In this document: in pieces, positions 6,192-13,205 of the stretch
Numbering within the stretch: position 1 is the first letter of the stretch
How the letters are laid out: each line of letters opens with the position of its first letter
NCBI GenBank assembly: GCA_037190665.1
Contig: JBBCJT010000188.1
Location: 1 to 19,039, forward strand
Source of the DNA: JBBCJT01 sp037190665
Lineage (GTDB): Bacteria; Pseudomonadota; Alphaproteobacteria; Acetobacterales; Acetobacteraceae
Length of the DNA: 19,039 nucleotides
Direction: 5' to 3'
Notes under the pieces: generated by a model
What the model was told of the DNA's origin: nothing
Database searches by the model: none
The model's input: the letters and a program-made list of their open reading frames with translations, nothing else
Made by a program: the position numbers and the translations under genes

Positions 6192-7862
6192 GTGTCCGCA
6201 GTCGTCGGATCCGTCGTGGCCAGGGGACGGCCGGCGCGCGCGGGCGCGATCGGCTGGCTCGCCGTTTCCGTCGCGCTGCTGGTGGCCATGCCGATCCTCG
6301 CCGTGCTCGGCGCCGCACTCGCCCCGGCGGGCGAGGTCTGGCGGCACATCGTCGCCACCGTGCTCGCGGACTACGCGATCTCCTCGCTGCTGCTCGGCCT
6401 GCTGGTCGCGGCGATCGCGGCGAGCGCGGGGGCGATCTCCGCCTGGATCGTGGTGGCTTTCACCTTCCCGCTGCGCCGGGCGCTGGAGATCGCGCTGCTG
6501 CTGCCGCTGGCGATGCCCGCCTATGTCGCGGGCTACGCCTACACCGACCTGCTGGATGCGGCGGGCCCGGTGCAGACGACGCTGCGCGGGCTGACCGGGC
6601 TGACCTATGCCGAGCTGCCCTTCCCGCCGATCCGGACGCTGCCGGGGGCGGCGTTCGTGCTCGGCGTCGTGCTCTATCCCTATGTCTACCTGCTGTGCCG
6701 CGCGGCCTTCCTGCAGCAGTCGGTCTGCCTGCTGGAGGCGTCGCGGACGCTGGGGATGGGCCCGTGGCGCACCTTCCTGCACGTCGCCCTGCCGCTCGCG
6801 CGCCCCGCACTCGCCGGTGGCGTGGCGCTGGTGCTGATGGAGACCTTCGCCGATTTCGGCACGGTGATGCATTTCGGCGTGCAGACCTTTACCACCGGCA
6901 TCTACGAGGCGTGGTTCGGCATGGGCGACCGCATCGCCGCCTGCCAGCTCGCCGCCGCGCTGCTCGGCGCCGTCGCGCTGCTGCTCGCGGCCGAGCGGAT
7001 CGCGCGCGGACCCCGTCGCTTTCATCCGATGACGACGCGCCACCCGCCGCTGCGGCCGATCCGGCTGAGCGGGCCGGCCGCCTGGGCGGCGACCATCGCC
7101 TGCCTGCTGCCGGTGCTGCTCGGATTCGCGATCCCCGCCGCCCGGCTCGGCTGGATGGCGGTGGAGGTGGGCGATCCCCTGCCGGCCAGCGACTTCCTCG
7201 CCTTCGCGCGGCACAGCCTGACGCTCGCGACCCTGACCGCGGCGCTGGCGGTGGCGATCGCGTGGCTGCTCGCCTGGGGACGGCGGACGCGGCCGAGCCC
7301 GCTGCTGCGCGCCGCCACCGCGACCACCGGCCTCGGCTATGCGATCCCGGGCTCGGTGATCGCGGTCGGGGTGCTGGTGCCGCTGGCCTGGCTGGACAAC
7401 ACGCTGGATTCCTGGCTGCGGGCGCGGTTCGGCGTCTCGTCCGGCCTGCTGCTGTCGGGCACGATCGTCGCGCTGGTCTTCGCCTATCTGGTCCGCTTCC
7501 TCGCCCCCGCGCTGGCGGCGATCGACGGCACGCTGGCGCGCATGAAGCCGAACCTCGTCGCCGCCTCCCGCGTGCTGGGCCGCAGCCCGGCCCGCACCGC
7601 GTGGGACGTGGAGCTGCCGCTGGCGCGGCCGGGGCTGATCGCGGCGGCGGTGCTGGTCTTCGTGGACACGATGAAGGAGCTGCCGGCGACGCTGATCGTC
7701 CGCCCCTTCGATTTCGATACGCTGGCGGTGCGCGTCTACAACCTGGCCGCCGACGAGCGGCTGGCGCAGGCCTCGACCGCAGCCCTGCTCATCGTCGCCG
7801 CGGGGCTGCTGCCGGTGGTGGTGCTGACGCGGGCGATGCGTCCTTCCGAAACCGGGCGCTGA
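6192..7862 (+). CDS. Ferric-iron-type ABC transporter permease, two-domain (FbpB/AfuB-like)
   Basis: This 556-residue inner-membrane protein is a fusion of two binding-protein-dependent permease domains, the usual design of ferric-ion permeases. Each half carries an EAA loop that contacts the ATPase: residues about 182-205 (LEASRTLGMGPWRTFLHVAL and following) and 457-480 (AASRVLGRSPARTAWDVELP). The motif VDTMKELPATLIVRP after the second loop and METFADFGTV after the first are highly characteristic of FbpB/AfuB proteins. About 12 transmembrane helices are expected. It starts at GTG 6192 with AGGGGAT upstream. Neither the ATPase nor the substrate-binding protein is adjacent; the protein ending at 529 is a possible but unproven partner. 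The gene ends 9 bp before the convergent oxidoreductase. Thiamine- and spermidine-type permeases are less likely given the KELPAT motif. Confidence 0.88.
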   Translation: MSAVVGSVVARGRPARAGAIGWLAVSVALLVAMPILAVLGAALAPAGEVWRHIVATVLADYAISSLLLGLLVAAIAASAGAISAWIVVAFTFPLRRALEIALLLPLAMPAYVAGYAYTDLLDAAGPVQTTLRGLTGLTYAELPFPPIRTLPGAAFVLGVVLYPYVYLLCRAAFLQQSVCLLEASRTLGMGPWRTFLHVALPLARPALAGGVALVLMETFADFGTVMHFGVQTFTTGIYEAWFGMGDRIAACQLAAALLGAVALLLAAERIARGPRRFHPMTTRHPPLRPIRLSGPAAWAATIACLLPVLLGFAIPAARLGWMAVEVGDPLPASDFLAFARHSLTLATLTAALAVAIAWLLAWGRRTRPSPLLRAATATTGLGYAIPGSVIAVGVLVPLAWLDNTLDSWLRARFGVSSGLLLSGTIVALVFAYLVRFLAPALAAIDGTLARMKPNLVAASRVLGRSPARTAWDVELPLARPGLIAAAVLVFVDTMKELPATLIVRPFDFDTLAVRVYNLAADERLAQASTAALLIVAAGLLPVVVLTRAMRPSETGR

Positions 7863-7871
7863 GCGGCGCTC

Positions 7872-9305
7872 TCACTCCGCCACGGCGGCGCGCTCCGCAT
7901 CCACCCATTCGTCGCCCAGCAGTTCCGGTACCGCGTAGTCCTGCGCGGCCTGCCAGTGAGTATCGACATCCGCCGCGAACAGGCGCGAGGCGATGGCCCG
8001 CGCCAGCCGCTCCGCGCCCTGGCTGATGGCGGGAATGTCGCCGGACAGCTTTCCCTGCGACAGGGTGGCGGCGAAGTTGAAGCAGTGCAGCCGGGCCAGA
8101 TAGGGCGCGTCCCGGCCGGGCCTTGGCAGGAACTCGAACCCCGGCCCGAGATAGGGAGCTGTCCCCAGCCCGGGCTCGGCATCCTCCGGCGGGGGCGTGT
8201 AGACATCCTTCCACAGCAGGATATCTGCCGCGATATCAGCCAGTTCCGGGCGTGAGTGGACATCCGACCCAAAGCCGGTGCCGAGGATCACGAAATCCGT
8301 CTCCAGTTCCCGGTGCGGGGTGCGCAGCCGCAGCACCGCGCCTTCCTGCCGCACCTCCAGCAACGGGCTCGCCAGATGCAGCGCGGCGTTGGGGTGCCGG
8401 GTCACGCGCAGCACGGAGGTGCGCGGCGCCGGCGTCTGGGTGACCTCGTTGTAGCGCATCAGCCGCCAGCGCCAGTCGTCCGGCAGGTCCCGCCAGCCAT
8501 GGACGAGCCCGGGCGAGGACACGCCCGTCAGCTTGTTGATGCGCGGCAGGTCGGGCCGGCGGATCAGCATCCGCACCTCGCCCGCGCCGGCCTCCAGCGC
8601 CTCGCCGGCATTGTCGAAAGCCGACGCACCGCCGCCGACCACCACGACCCGCCGGCCCCGCAGCGCGGCGACGTCGATCGGGTCCGAGGAAGGCGCCCAG
8701 ACCACGCCGCGCGGCAGGGCGCCGAAGGGCGCGATGATCATCGGCCCGCCCAGCCCGCCCCGGCCGGTGGCCAGCACGATATGCCGCGCATGCACGGGCC
8801 CGGCGGATGTTTGCAGCAGAAACAGATCGCTGTGCGGCACGATCCGCGTGATATCGACCCCGTTGCGCACATCCAGCCCGGCCACGCGCCGGTACCAGCG
8901 CAGATAGTCCATCCACTGGCGGCGCGGGATCTTGACCACCGCCTCCCAGGCGGCGGCACCGAACTGCGCCTCGAACCAGGCGCGGAAGGTCAGGTTGGAC
9001 AGGCCGAGGGCGGGGCCGGCGAGCGCCTTGGGACTGCGCAGGGTGCGCATCCGCGCCCAAGTATCCCACGGCCCCTCCGCCCCGTCCGGCGCACGGTCGA
9101 ACAGCGTGGTGCGAGCCATGCCGAGCCGCTTCAGCTCGAAGCCGAGCGCGAGGCCGGCCATGCCCGCCCCCAGCACGGCGACGTCCACCACGGCCGTCCC
9201 ATCCGGGGCGCGCCGCGGGGGCACCCAGTCGCGGGCGGGCTGTTCGAGCAGGGCGAGATCGCGGGTGATCGCCGCTTCGAGAGCGGCAAGGCCGGCTTGA
9301 GTCAT
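7872..9305 (-). CDS. FAD/NAD(P)-dependent oxidoreductase, flavin monooxygenase-like
   Basis: The 477-residue protein has two dinucleotide-binding folds. The FAD site VAVLGAGMAG lies near residues 43-51 and the NAD(P) site VVVVGGGASAFDNAG near 220-234. LATG (178-181) and ILGTGF (341-346) are the usual flavoprotein strand-ends. This layout resembles class B flavin monooxygenases and related pyridine nucleotide oxidoreductases. However, I do not find the FxGxxxHxxxW fingerprint of true FMOs or Baeyer-Villiger enzymes, so activity and substrate are unassigned. I chose ATG at 9303-9305 over an in-frame GTG at 9330-9332 because it has a modest purine-rich site (AAGCGGGA) upstream and gives a compact N-terminus. 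It is convergent with the permease gene and forms a single-gene unit. Confidence 0.82.
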   Translation of the reverse strand: MTQAGLAALEAAITRDLALLEQPARDWVPPRRAPDGTAVVDVAVLGAGMAGLALGFELKRLGMARTTLFDRAPDGAEGPWDTWARMRTLRSPKALAGPALGLSNLTFRAWFEAQFGAAAWEAVVKIPRRQWMDYLRWYRRVAGLDVRNGVDITRIVPHSDLFLLQTSAGPVHARHIVLATGRGGLGGPMIIAPFGALPRGVVWAPSSDPIDVAALRGRRVVVVGGGASAFDNAGEALEAGAGEVRMLIRRPDLPRINKLTGVSSPGLVHGWRDLPDDWRWRLMRYNEVTQTPAPRTSVLRVTRHPNAALHLASPLLEVRQEGAVLRLRTPHRELETDFVILGTGFGSDVHSRPELADIAADILLWKDVYTPPPEDAEPGLGTAPYLGPGFEFLPRPGRDAPYLARLHCFNFAATLSQGKLSGDIPAISQGAERLARAIASRLFAADVDTHWQAAQDYAVPELLGDEWVDAERAAVAE

Positions 9306-9377
9306 GGTCCCGCTTCTATCGCGCGGGACCACATCGCGGCGAGGTCGCGCCCGCCGGATCGGGCGCGCCGCGGAAGA

Positions 9378-9536
9378 TCAGGCGAGGTAGTCGGACTGGG
9401 CGAGCCGCGCCAGCCGCGCCAGATCCTGCGCGAAATCCACAACCGCGACGGTCGGCTGCTGCTCGCGGCGATCCATGTGATCGGTGGCGGAAGCGTGGTC
9501 GGACGGGCGGGGCTGGAAGGGCATTTTCATACTCAT
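9378..9536 (-). CDS. Possible 52-residue hypothetical protein
   Basis: An ATG at 9534-9536 opens a 52-codon frame ending in the sequence DFAQDLARLARLAQSDYLA, a predicted amphipathic helix preceded by a polar, Pro/Asp/His-containing N-terminal half. Codon third positions are strongly G/C, like the real genes around it. The upstream 130 bp is comparatively AT-rich and carries repeated motifs, consistent with a promoter. No strong ribosome site is present (only GGCAGCAG), and a longer GTG-started version to 9599 is possible but would consume that region. I recognise no family. It lies 72 bp upstream of the oxidoreductase start on the same strand, so the two could be co-transcribed. It may also be a chance frame. 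Confidence 0.4.
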   Translation of the reverse strand: MSMKMPFQPRPSDHASATDHMDRREQQPTVAVVDFAQDLARLARLAQSDYLA

Positions 9537-9544
9537 CGCTGCTG

Positions 9545-9659
9545 CCAGTGGATGTAATCGCGCGGTCAACAGAAACAGGTGAAACCGGTCACATGACACA
9601 GTTGAAACATCCGGCGCCGGGGGCAGTGGAGCCTTGCGCCCACTGCATGCAATCGCGCG
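9545..9659. repeat. Imperfect 20-bp direct repeat flanking a short non-coding segment
   Basis: CCAGTGGATGTAATCGCGCG at 9545-9564 and CCACTGCATGCAATCGCGCG at 9640-9659 match at 17 of 20 positions, 95 bp apart. They enclose the AT-richer region between the small frame and the HEAT-like gene's 3' end. No transposase or integrase is nearby. They could be paired regulator sites or a relic of a small insertion. Confidence 0.4.
9575..9608. promoter_or_regulatory. Tandem operator-like direct repeats ACAG-K-TGAAAC
   Basis: ACAGGTGAAAC (9575-9585) and ACAGTTGAAAC (9598-9608) match at 10 of 11 positions and are spaced 23 bp start to start, about two helical turns. Between them lies the inverted pair GTCA-CA-TGAC (9588-9597). 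The arrangement, upstream of the possible 52-residue gene on the minus strand, looks like a pair of regulator half-sites, but I recognise no specific regulator. Confidence 0.35.
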
Positions 9660-9663
9660 CGGG

Positions 9664-10665
9664 TCATCGCGGGTCCCGCGTGGGGACGCGCGGCCGCACC
9701 TGACCGGGCGCGCGCGCCGGCGCCACCTGCGCCCGGGTCACCGAGAGGCGGGGCGCCTGCAGATCGAACATGCCTTCGATGACGAAGGGCGGCGAGTGCG
9801 GCGTGTCCAGCGCCTGCACCCGGAACCGCGCCTCGCGGCCCGCGACCTCCGCCTGCCCGGCATGGGTCAGCGTGCCGTCCGGGCGCAGGCCGAACAGCGC
9901 CAGCGCGCCCTCGCTCACGGGATGGCTGAGGATGTAGAGCACGATCCCGTAATCGTGCAGGCCGGAAGGCTGGCGGAACAGGATGGCCGGCACCGCGCTC
10001 GCCCGCGTCAGCGGCCCGGGATTGCGGGCCGGAAGCAGGGCGAGGTGGTTGCCACCGCAGACCATGGCCGCGCCACCGTCGATGGCAACGGCAACGCCAG
10101 GCGGATCCCGCTCGATGGCGGCGGCGAGGCCCCGCGCGGCTTCCGCCGTCATCGCCGTGGGGGACAGGCTCTGCGCGCCGGCCTCGGGTAGCGGCAACAG
10201 GGCGCCGCGGGACACGGGCGCGAGCCGTTCCCCGGTGAGCCCGTGGCGATAGGCGATCAGGTTGCGCGCGAAGCCCAGCGCGCGCCGGGCCGCGGGATCG
10301 CCCGGCATCGGCACCGCCTGCAGCGTGGCGAGCGCCCGCGGCCCGCCGGCTCGTCCCAAGGCGAGCGCGGAGCGGCGGACGATTTCGGGTTCGCCGGCCC
10401 GCAGGCCGGGTTCAAGGAACTGCTCGGCTTCCACCGGCGCGAAGGCCGCGAGCGCCGAGGCGGCGGCGCTGCGCAGTTCCGGCGGCGCGGCCGGTTCGGC
10501 GAGCAGGCTCGCCAGCGCGCGCGGGCCGGCCGGCGCGCGGCGCCGCGCCAGTTCGCGCACCGCGGCGATGCGCGCCGTCACCGCCCCCTGCCCCGCCGCC
10601 ATGGCGGTCAGCGCCGCCTCGCTCTGTCCGGTCAGGCGGGCTTCGGCATCGGCTGCGCTGGTCAT
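9664..10665 (-). CDS. HEAT-repeat-like hypothetical protein, last gene of the repeat protein/metzincin operon
   Basis: This 333-residue protein has two apparent parts. Residues about 28-140 are alanine/leucine/arginine-rich paired helices (for example RIAAVRELARRRAP, ELRSAAASALAAF, EIVRRSALALGRAGG), the pattern of HEAT or PBS-lyase-type helical repeats used for protein-protein binding. Residues about 165-315 look strand-rich, ending in an Arg/Pro tail, and match no family I know. No signal peptide is visible. The ATG at 10663-10665 has a clear GGAGGG site placed in the 12-bp gap after the metzincin stop, so translation follows closely on the upstream gene. Its position as the last gene of a three-gene operon suggests it assembles with, or helps fold or display, the repeat protein or the protease. 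That is inference. Confidence 0.75.
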   Translation of the reverse strand: MTSAADAEARLTGQSEAALTAMAAGQGAVTARIAAVRELARRRAPAGPRALASLLAEPAAPPELRSAAASALAAFAPVEAEQFLEPGLRAGEPEIVRRSALALGRAGGPRALATLQAVPMPGDPAARRALGFARNLIAYRHGLTGERLAPVSRGALLPLPEAGAQSLSPTAMTAEAARGLAAAIERDPPGVAVAIDGGAAMVCGGNHLALLPARNPGPLTRASAVPAILFRQPSGLHDYGIVLYILSHPVSEGALALFGLRPDGTLTHAGQAEVAGREARFRVQALDTPHSPPFVIEGMFDLQAPRLSVTRAQVAPARAPGQVRPRVPTRDPR

Positions 10666-10677
10666 CGCGCCCTCCGT

Positions 10678-11430
10678 TCAGCAGCCGCTGCGGGTGGAGC
10701 AGTGGCCGCGCATCGTCGATCCCTGCGAGGATGTCAGCAGTACCGCGCCGCGCAGGGTCGGCGCGCAGCGCGTCTGCGCCATGAGGTTGTTCCGCGCCGA
10801 GGTGCTGCTCGGGCAGTCCTCGCCATGCGTGTGCGGCAGGCCGAGGAAATGGCCCAGCTCGTGCGCGAAGGTGCGGGAGAAGCCCTCCGGCTCGCGGTTG
10901 ATCTCACCCGCCAGCAGCGCGTCGTCCTTCTCGTCCTTGTCGCAATTGCCCCCCACGGGCGACAGGCCGATGAAATCGTCCGTGCTGATGGTGCGCACGA
11001 CGAAGGCGTCGACGCCGTTGTTGTGGACGGTCCACTCCTCCCACAGCGCGTTGGCCTCGTCCTCGCTGCCGATGTTGTCGCGCCCGTTCGCATCCGCCGA
11101 ATCGATGAAGTAGTGCTCGACGCGGCCGACCGTGAGGTTCACCGGCCGGTAGATGTTGCGCGTGCGGTAGATCGCGTAGTCGATCTTCTCGAACGCGTCG
11201 CTGAGGCCGCTGTCGGACAGAAGGTCGAAGCCGACGCGGATCACGTTCACATGCACGTGCCGCCCCTGCAGGTCGCGCATGTGCTGCAGCAGCGACACCT
11301 CCGCCCGCACAGTGGTGTCCGCATCGGGCGGCACGCGGTTGCGGATGAAGCCGAACAGGTCGCCGAGCACGGAGACGGTGCCGCTGCCCGATACGCCGAT
11401 GCAGCTCAGAAAGGATCTCACGCCGGGCAT
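10678..11430 (-). CDS. Metzincin-type zinc metalloprotease
   Basis: The 250-residue protein contains the full metzincin zinc site HELGHFLGLPH: His190, Glu191 as catalytic base, His194, the conserved Gly197 and third ligand His200. A candidate Met-turn follows in NNLMAQ (Met217). The extended HTHG after the motif and a following Cys-rich tail (Cys206, 222, 244, 250) recall pappalysin-like (M43) or matrixin-like enzymes, but I cannot fix the subfamily. The N-terminal 180 residues are mixed alpha/beta with Asp/Asn-rich loops, as expected for the upper half of a metzincin. No cleavable signal peptide or pro-domain is apparent; the first 28 residues are mildly hydrophobic but lack a basic n-region followed by a clear core. 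The ATG at 11428-11430 has GAGGTCC upstream, in the 10-bp gap after the repeat-protein gene, so the two are co-transcribed. Confidence 0.83.
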   Translation of the reverse strand: MPGVRSFLSCIGVSGSGTVSVLGDLFGFIRNRVPPDADTTVRAEVSLLQHMRDLQGRHVHVNVIRVGFDLLSDSGLSDAFEKIDYAIYRTRNIYRPVNLTVGRVEHYFIDSADANGRDNIGSEDEANALWEEWTVHNNGVDAFVVRTISTDDFIGLSPVGGNCDKDEKDDALLAGEINREPEGFSRTFAHELGHFLGLPHTHGEDCPSSTSARNNLMAQTRCAPTLRGAVLLTSSQGSTMRGHCSTRSGC

Positions 11431-11440
11431 GGGGCGGACC

Positions 11441-13063
11441 TCACTGCAGGCTGATGACGATCTCGACCATGCCGACGCCCTCCGCGAGCGGCGTCAGCGC
11501 CTTGCCGATCACCGCGCCGAAGGCCCGCGCCGGATCGGCGGCGCGCATCGCGCAGCCCTCGGTCGGAGAGGAGGTGAGCAGGTCGCCGACGCTGATCGCG
11601 CCGAAACGCGCATCGGCGCGGCAGGCGACCTTGCCGACCATGGCGACCGGCATCCGCCGCCCGCCCGGCCCGGCGCGCCGATGGTCCATCACGATGCCGG
11701 GCCGATAGCGGCCGCCGCCGGCGATCACGCCGACGACGCAGGTGTCGTACGCCTTCGCGGCGGGGCGAAGCGTGCCGTCCGAGGCGAGCGCCATCACCGT
11801 GCCGGGAACCGCCTCCACCGCGCCCGCGATCTCGAACTGCTCGGCAAGATCGGCGTTGCGCAGGATGATGTCGCCGCTGCCGCCGTTGAGGTGGATGGAT
11901 TCGTTGCCCGCATCGTCGCGGACGATGATGTCGCCCTCATTGCCGGCCGCGCCGACGCGCAGCACCGCAAAGCCGGCATCGAACTGGAACACCTCGCGGT
12001 TGGAGGCGTCGCGGACGCTGATGTCGCCTTCGTTGCCGGTGGTGCCGATCCGCAGGACGGCGTTGCTGCCGTCCACGTGGAACACCTCACGCCCGCTGCC
12101 GTCGCGGACGATCAGGTCGCCCTCGTTGCCGTTGGCGCCGATCCGCATCACCGCGTTGGCGGATTCGAACTGAAGCACCTCGCGGTTCGATCCGTCGCGG
12201 ACGCTGAGGTCGCCGGCCTTGCCCGAGGTGCCGACGCGCAGCACGGCCTCGTTGCCGTCCACGTGGAACACCTCGCGCCCGCCGCCATCGCGGACGATGA
12301 GGTCGCCCTCATTGCCGCTCGCACCGATCCGCATCACCGCGTTCGCCGCGTCGAACTGGAGCACTTCGCGGTCGGAGGCATCGCGGACGCTGATATCGCC
12401 TTCGTTGCCGGTGGTGCCGATCCGCAGCACGGCGTTGTTGCCGTCCACGTGGAACACCTCGCGGCCGCTGCCGTCGCGGACGATCAGGTCGCCTTCGTTG
12501 CCGCTGGCCCCGATCCGCATCACGGCGCTCGCCGCATCGAACTGAAGCACCTCGCGGTTGGCAGCATCGCGGACGCTGATGTCGCCTTCGTTGCCCTCCG
12601 TGCCGAGGCGCAACACGGCATTCCTGCCGTCCACGTGGAATATCTCACGCCCGGCGCCGTCGCGGACGATCAGGTCGCCCTCGTTGCCGGCTGCGCCAAC
12701 GCGCAGGACGGCGTTCGCGGAATCGAACTGCAAGACTTCGCGGTCGGCCCCATCGCGGATACTGAGATCGCCGCCGTTGCCCTCCGTGCCGAGTTGCAGC
12801 GTGCCGGAGAGGAAATGGAACACCTCGCGGCCCGAGGCGTCCTGGACGATCAGGTCGCCGGCATTGCCCGCCGTGCCGATCCGCAGCACCGCGCCCGATC
12901 CGTCGAAGCGGAACGCCTCCGCGCCGGACGGGTCCTGCACGACGAGCACGCCGCCGGTGCTGTCGCCGCCGATCGTGACCGTGGCGCCGATGCCGTCGAG
13001 CCGGATGGTGACGCCTCCGGCCGTGCTGGTGACATCGACCGTTTCGGAAAACGTCTCAGCCAT
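11441..13063 (-). CDS. Tandem 31-residue repeat protein, predicted beta-solenoid, first gene of the operon
   Basis: The 540-residue protein is dominated by about eleven tandem repeats from residue 58 to about 396, each beginning AV(L/M)R(I/V)G and running GNEGD-(L/I)-x-VRD-x-x-x-REV-x-x-(F/V)D. From residue 118 the period is exactly 31. Short strands separated by Gly/Asp/Asn turns suggest a beta-helix or solenoid, with Asp/Asn-rich turns that might bind calcium. The C-terminal roughly 130 residues (410-540) form a different, apparently globular domain with GTVMAL, YRPGIVMD, MPVAMVGKV, VGDLLTSS and FGAVIGKAL segments; I have seen such a tail on other bacterial proteins with similar repeats but know no function. 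The ATG at 13061-13063 is chosen over an upstream frame start because GGGAGGA sits 4 nt upstream. No signal peptide is visible. Confidence 0.85.
   Translation of the reverse strand: MAETFSETVDVTSTAGGVTIRLDGIGATVTIGGDSTGGVLVVQDPSGAEAFRFDGSGAVLRIGTAGNAGDLIVQDASGREVFHFLSGTLQLGTEGNGGDLSIRDGADREVLQFDSANAVLRVGAAGNEGDLIVRDGAGREIFHVDGRNAVLRLGTEGNEGDISVRDAANREVLQFDAASAVMRIGASGNEGDLIVRDGSGREVFHVDGNNAVLRIGTTGNEGDISVRDASDREVLQFDAANAVMRIGASGNEGDLIVRDGGGREVFHVDGNEAVLRVGTSGKAGDLSVRDGSNREVLQFESANAVMRIGANGNEGDLIVRDGSGREVFHVDGSNAVLRIGTTGNEGDISVRDASNREVFQFDAGFAVLRVGAAGNEGDIIVRDDAGNESIHLNGGSGDIILRNADLAEQFEIAGAVEAVPGTVMALASDGTLRPAAKAYDTCVVGVIAGGGRYRPGIVMDHRRAGPGGRRMPVAMVGKVACRADARFGAISVGDLLTSSPTEGCAMRAADPARAFGAVIGKALTPLAEGVGMVEIVISLQ
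11876..12892 (-). repeat. In-frame 93-bp tandem repeats with a 186-bp higher-order period
   Basis: The coding repeats of the solenoid gene are spaced 93 bp and alternate between two types. Type A contains DLIVRDGSGREVFHVDG and type B contains DISVRDASNREVLQFDAAN, so the real duplication unit looks like 186 bp, present about five times in succession. The first unit boundary is 29 rather than 31 residues. Nucleotide similarity is high between same-type copies, indicating fairly recent expansion or ongoing homogenisation. Confidence 0.88.
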
Positions 13064-13114
13064 GCGTTCCTCCCGGCATGCCCCGGCTTCGGCCGGTTTG
13101 TGTCCACCATAGAA

Positions 13115-13126
13115 CACCTATAGGTG
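13115..13126. promoter_or_regulatory. Perfect palindrome CACCTATAGGTG in a divergent promoter region
   Basis: This 12-bp palindrome lies in the 142-bp region between the divergent starts of the repeat-protein operon (13063) and mazG (13206), in one of the few AT-richer stretches of the window. On the minus strand a weak pair, TTGCGA then TTCTAT with 17-bp spacing, brackets the palindrome, so a bound regulator would sit in the spacer of a promoter for the operon. The -10 match is poor, so the promoter is tentative; the palindrome itself is certain. Confidence 0.45.
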
Positions 13127-13205
13127 CAGTATCGCAATCAATACACGCGGGACGTGAGGCGGTTCACGGTTGATGCACCGGCGCGAATGCGCGAGGGGGA
13201 CGCCC

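Noticed and set aside
3871..6318. 815-codon minus-strand frame
   Set aside because: It runs across pdxA, the membrane protein and the flavin reductase gene out of frame, and its translation is Arg/Gly/Ala-rich noise. The three overlapped genes are clearly real.
11398..11430. Possible lipoprotein signal (FLSC) at the metzincin N-terminus
   Set aside because: The cysteine is at residue 10, with too short a hydrophobic stretch before it and a non-consensus lipobox.
11876..12892. Regularly spaced repeats that might suggest a CRISPR array
   Set aside because: The period is 93 bp without short conserved repeats and variable spacers; units are similar along their whole length and stay in frame, so this is coding tandem repetition.
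11279..13123. 614-codon plus-strand frame with its own internal repeats
   Set aside because: It is the antisense of the 93-bp coding repeats. Its repetitive appearance is inherited from the solenoid gene, which has the ribosome site and the sensible composition.
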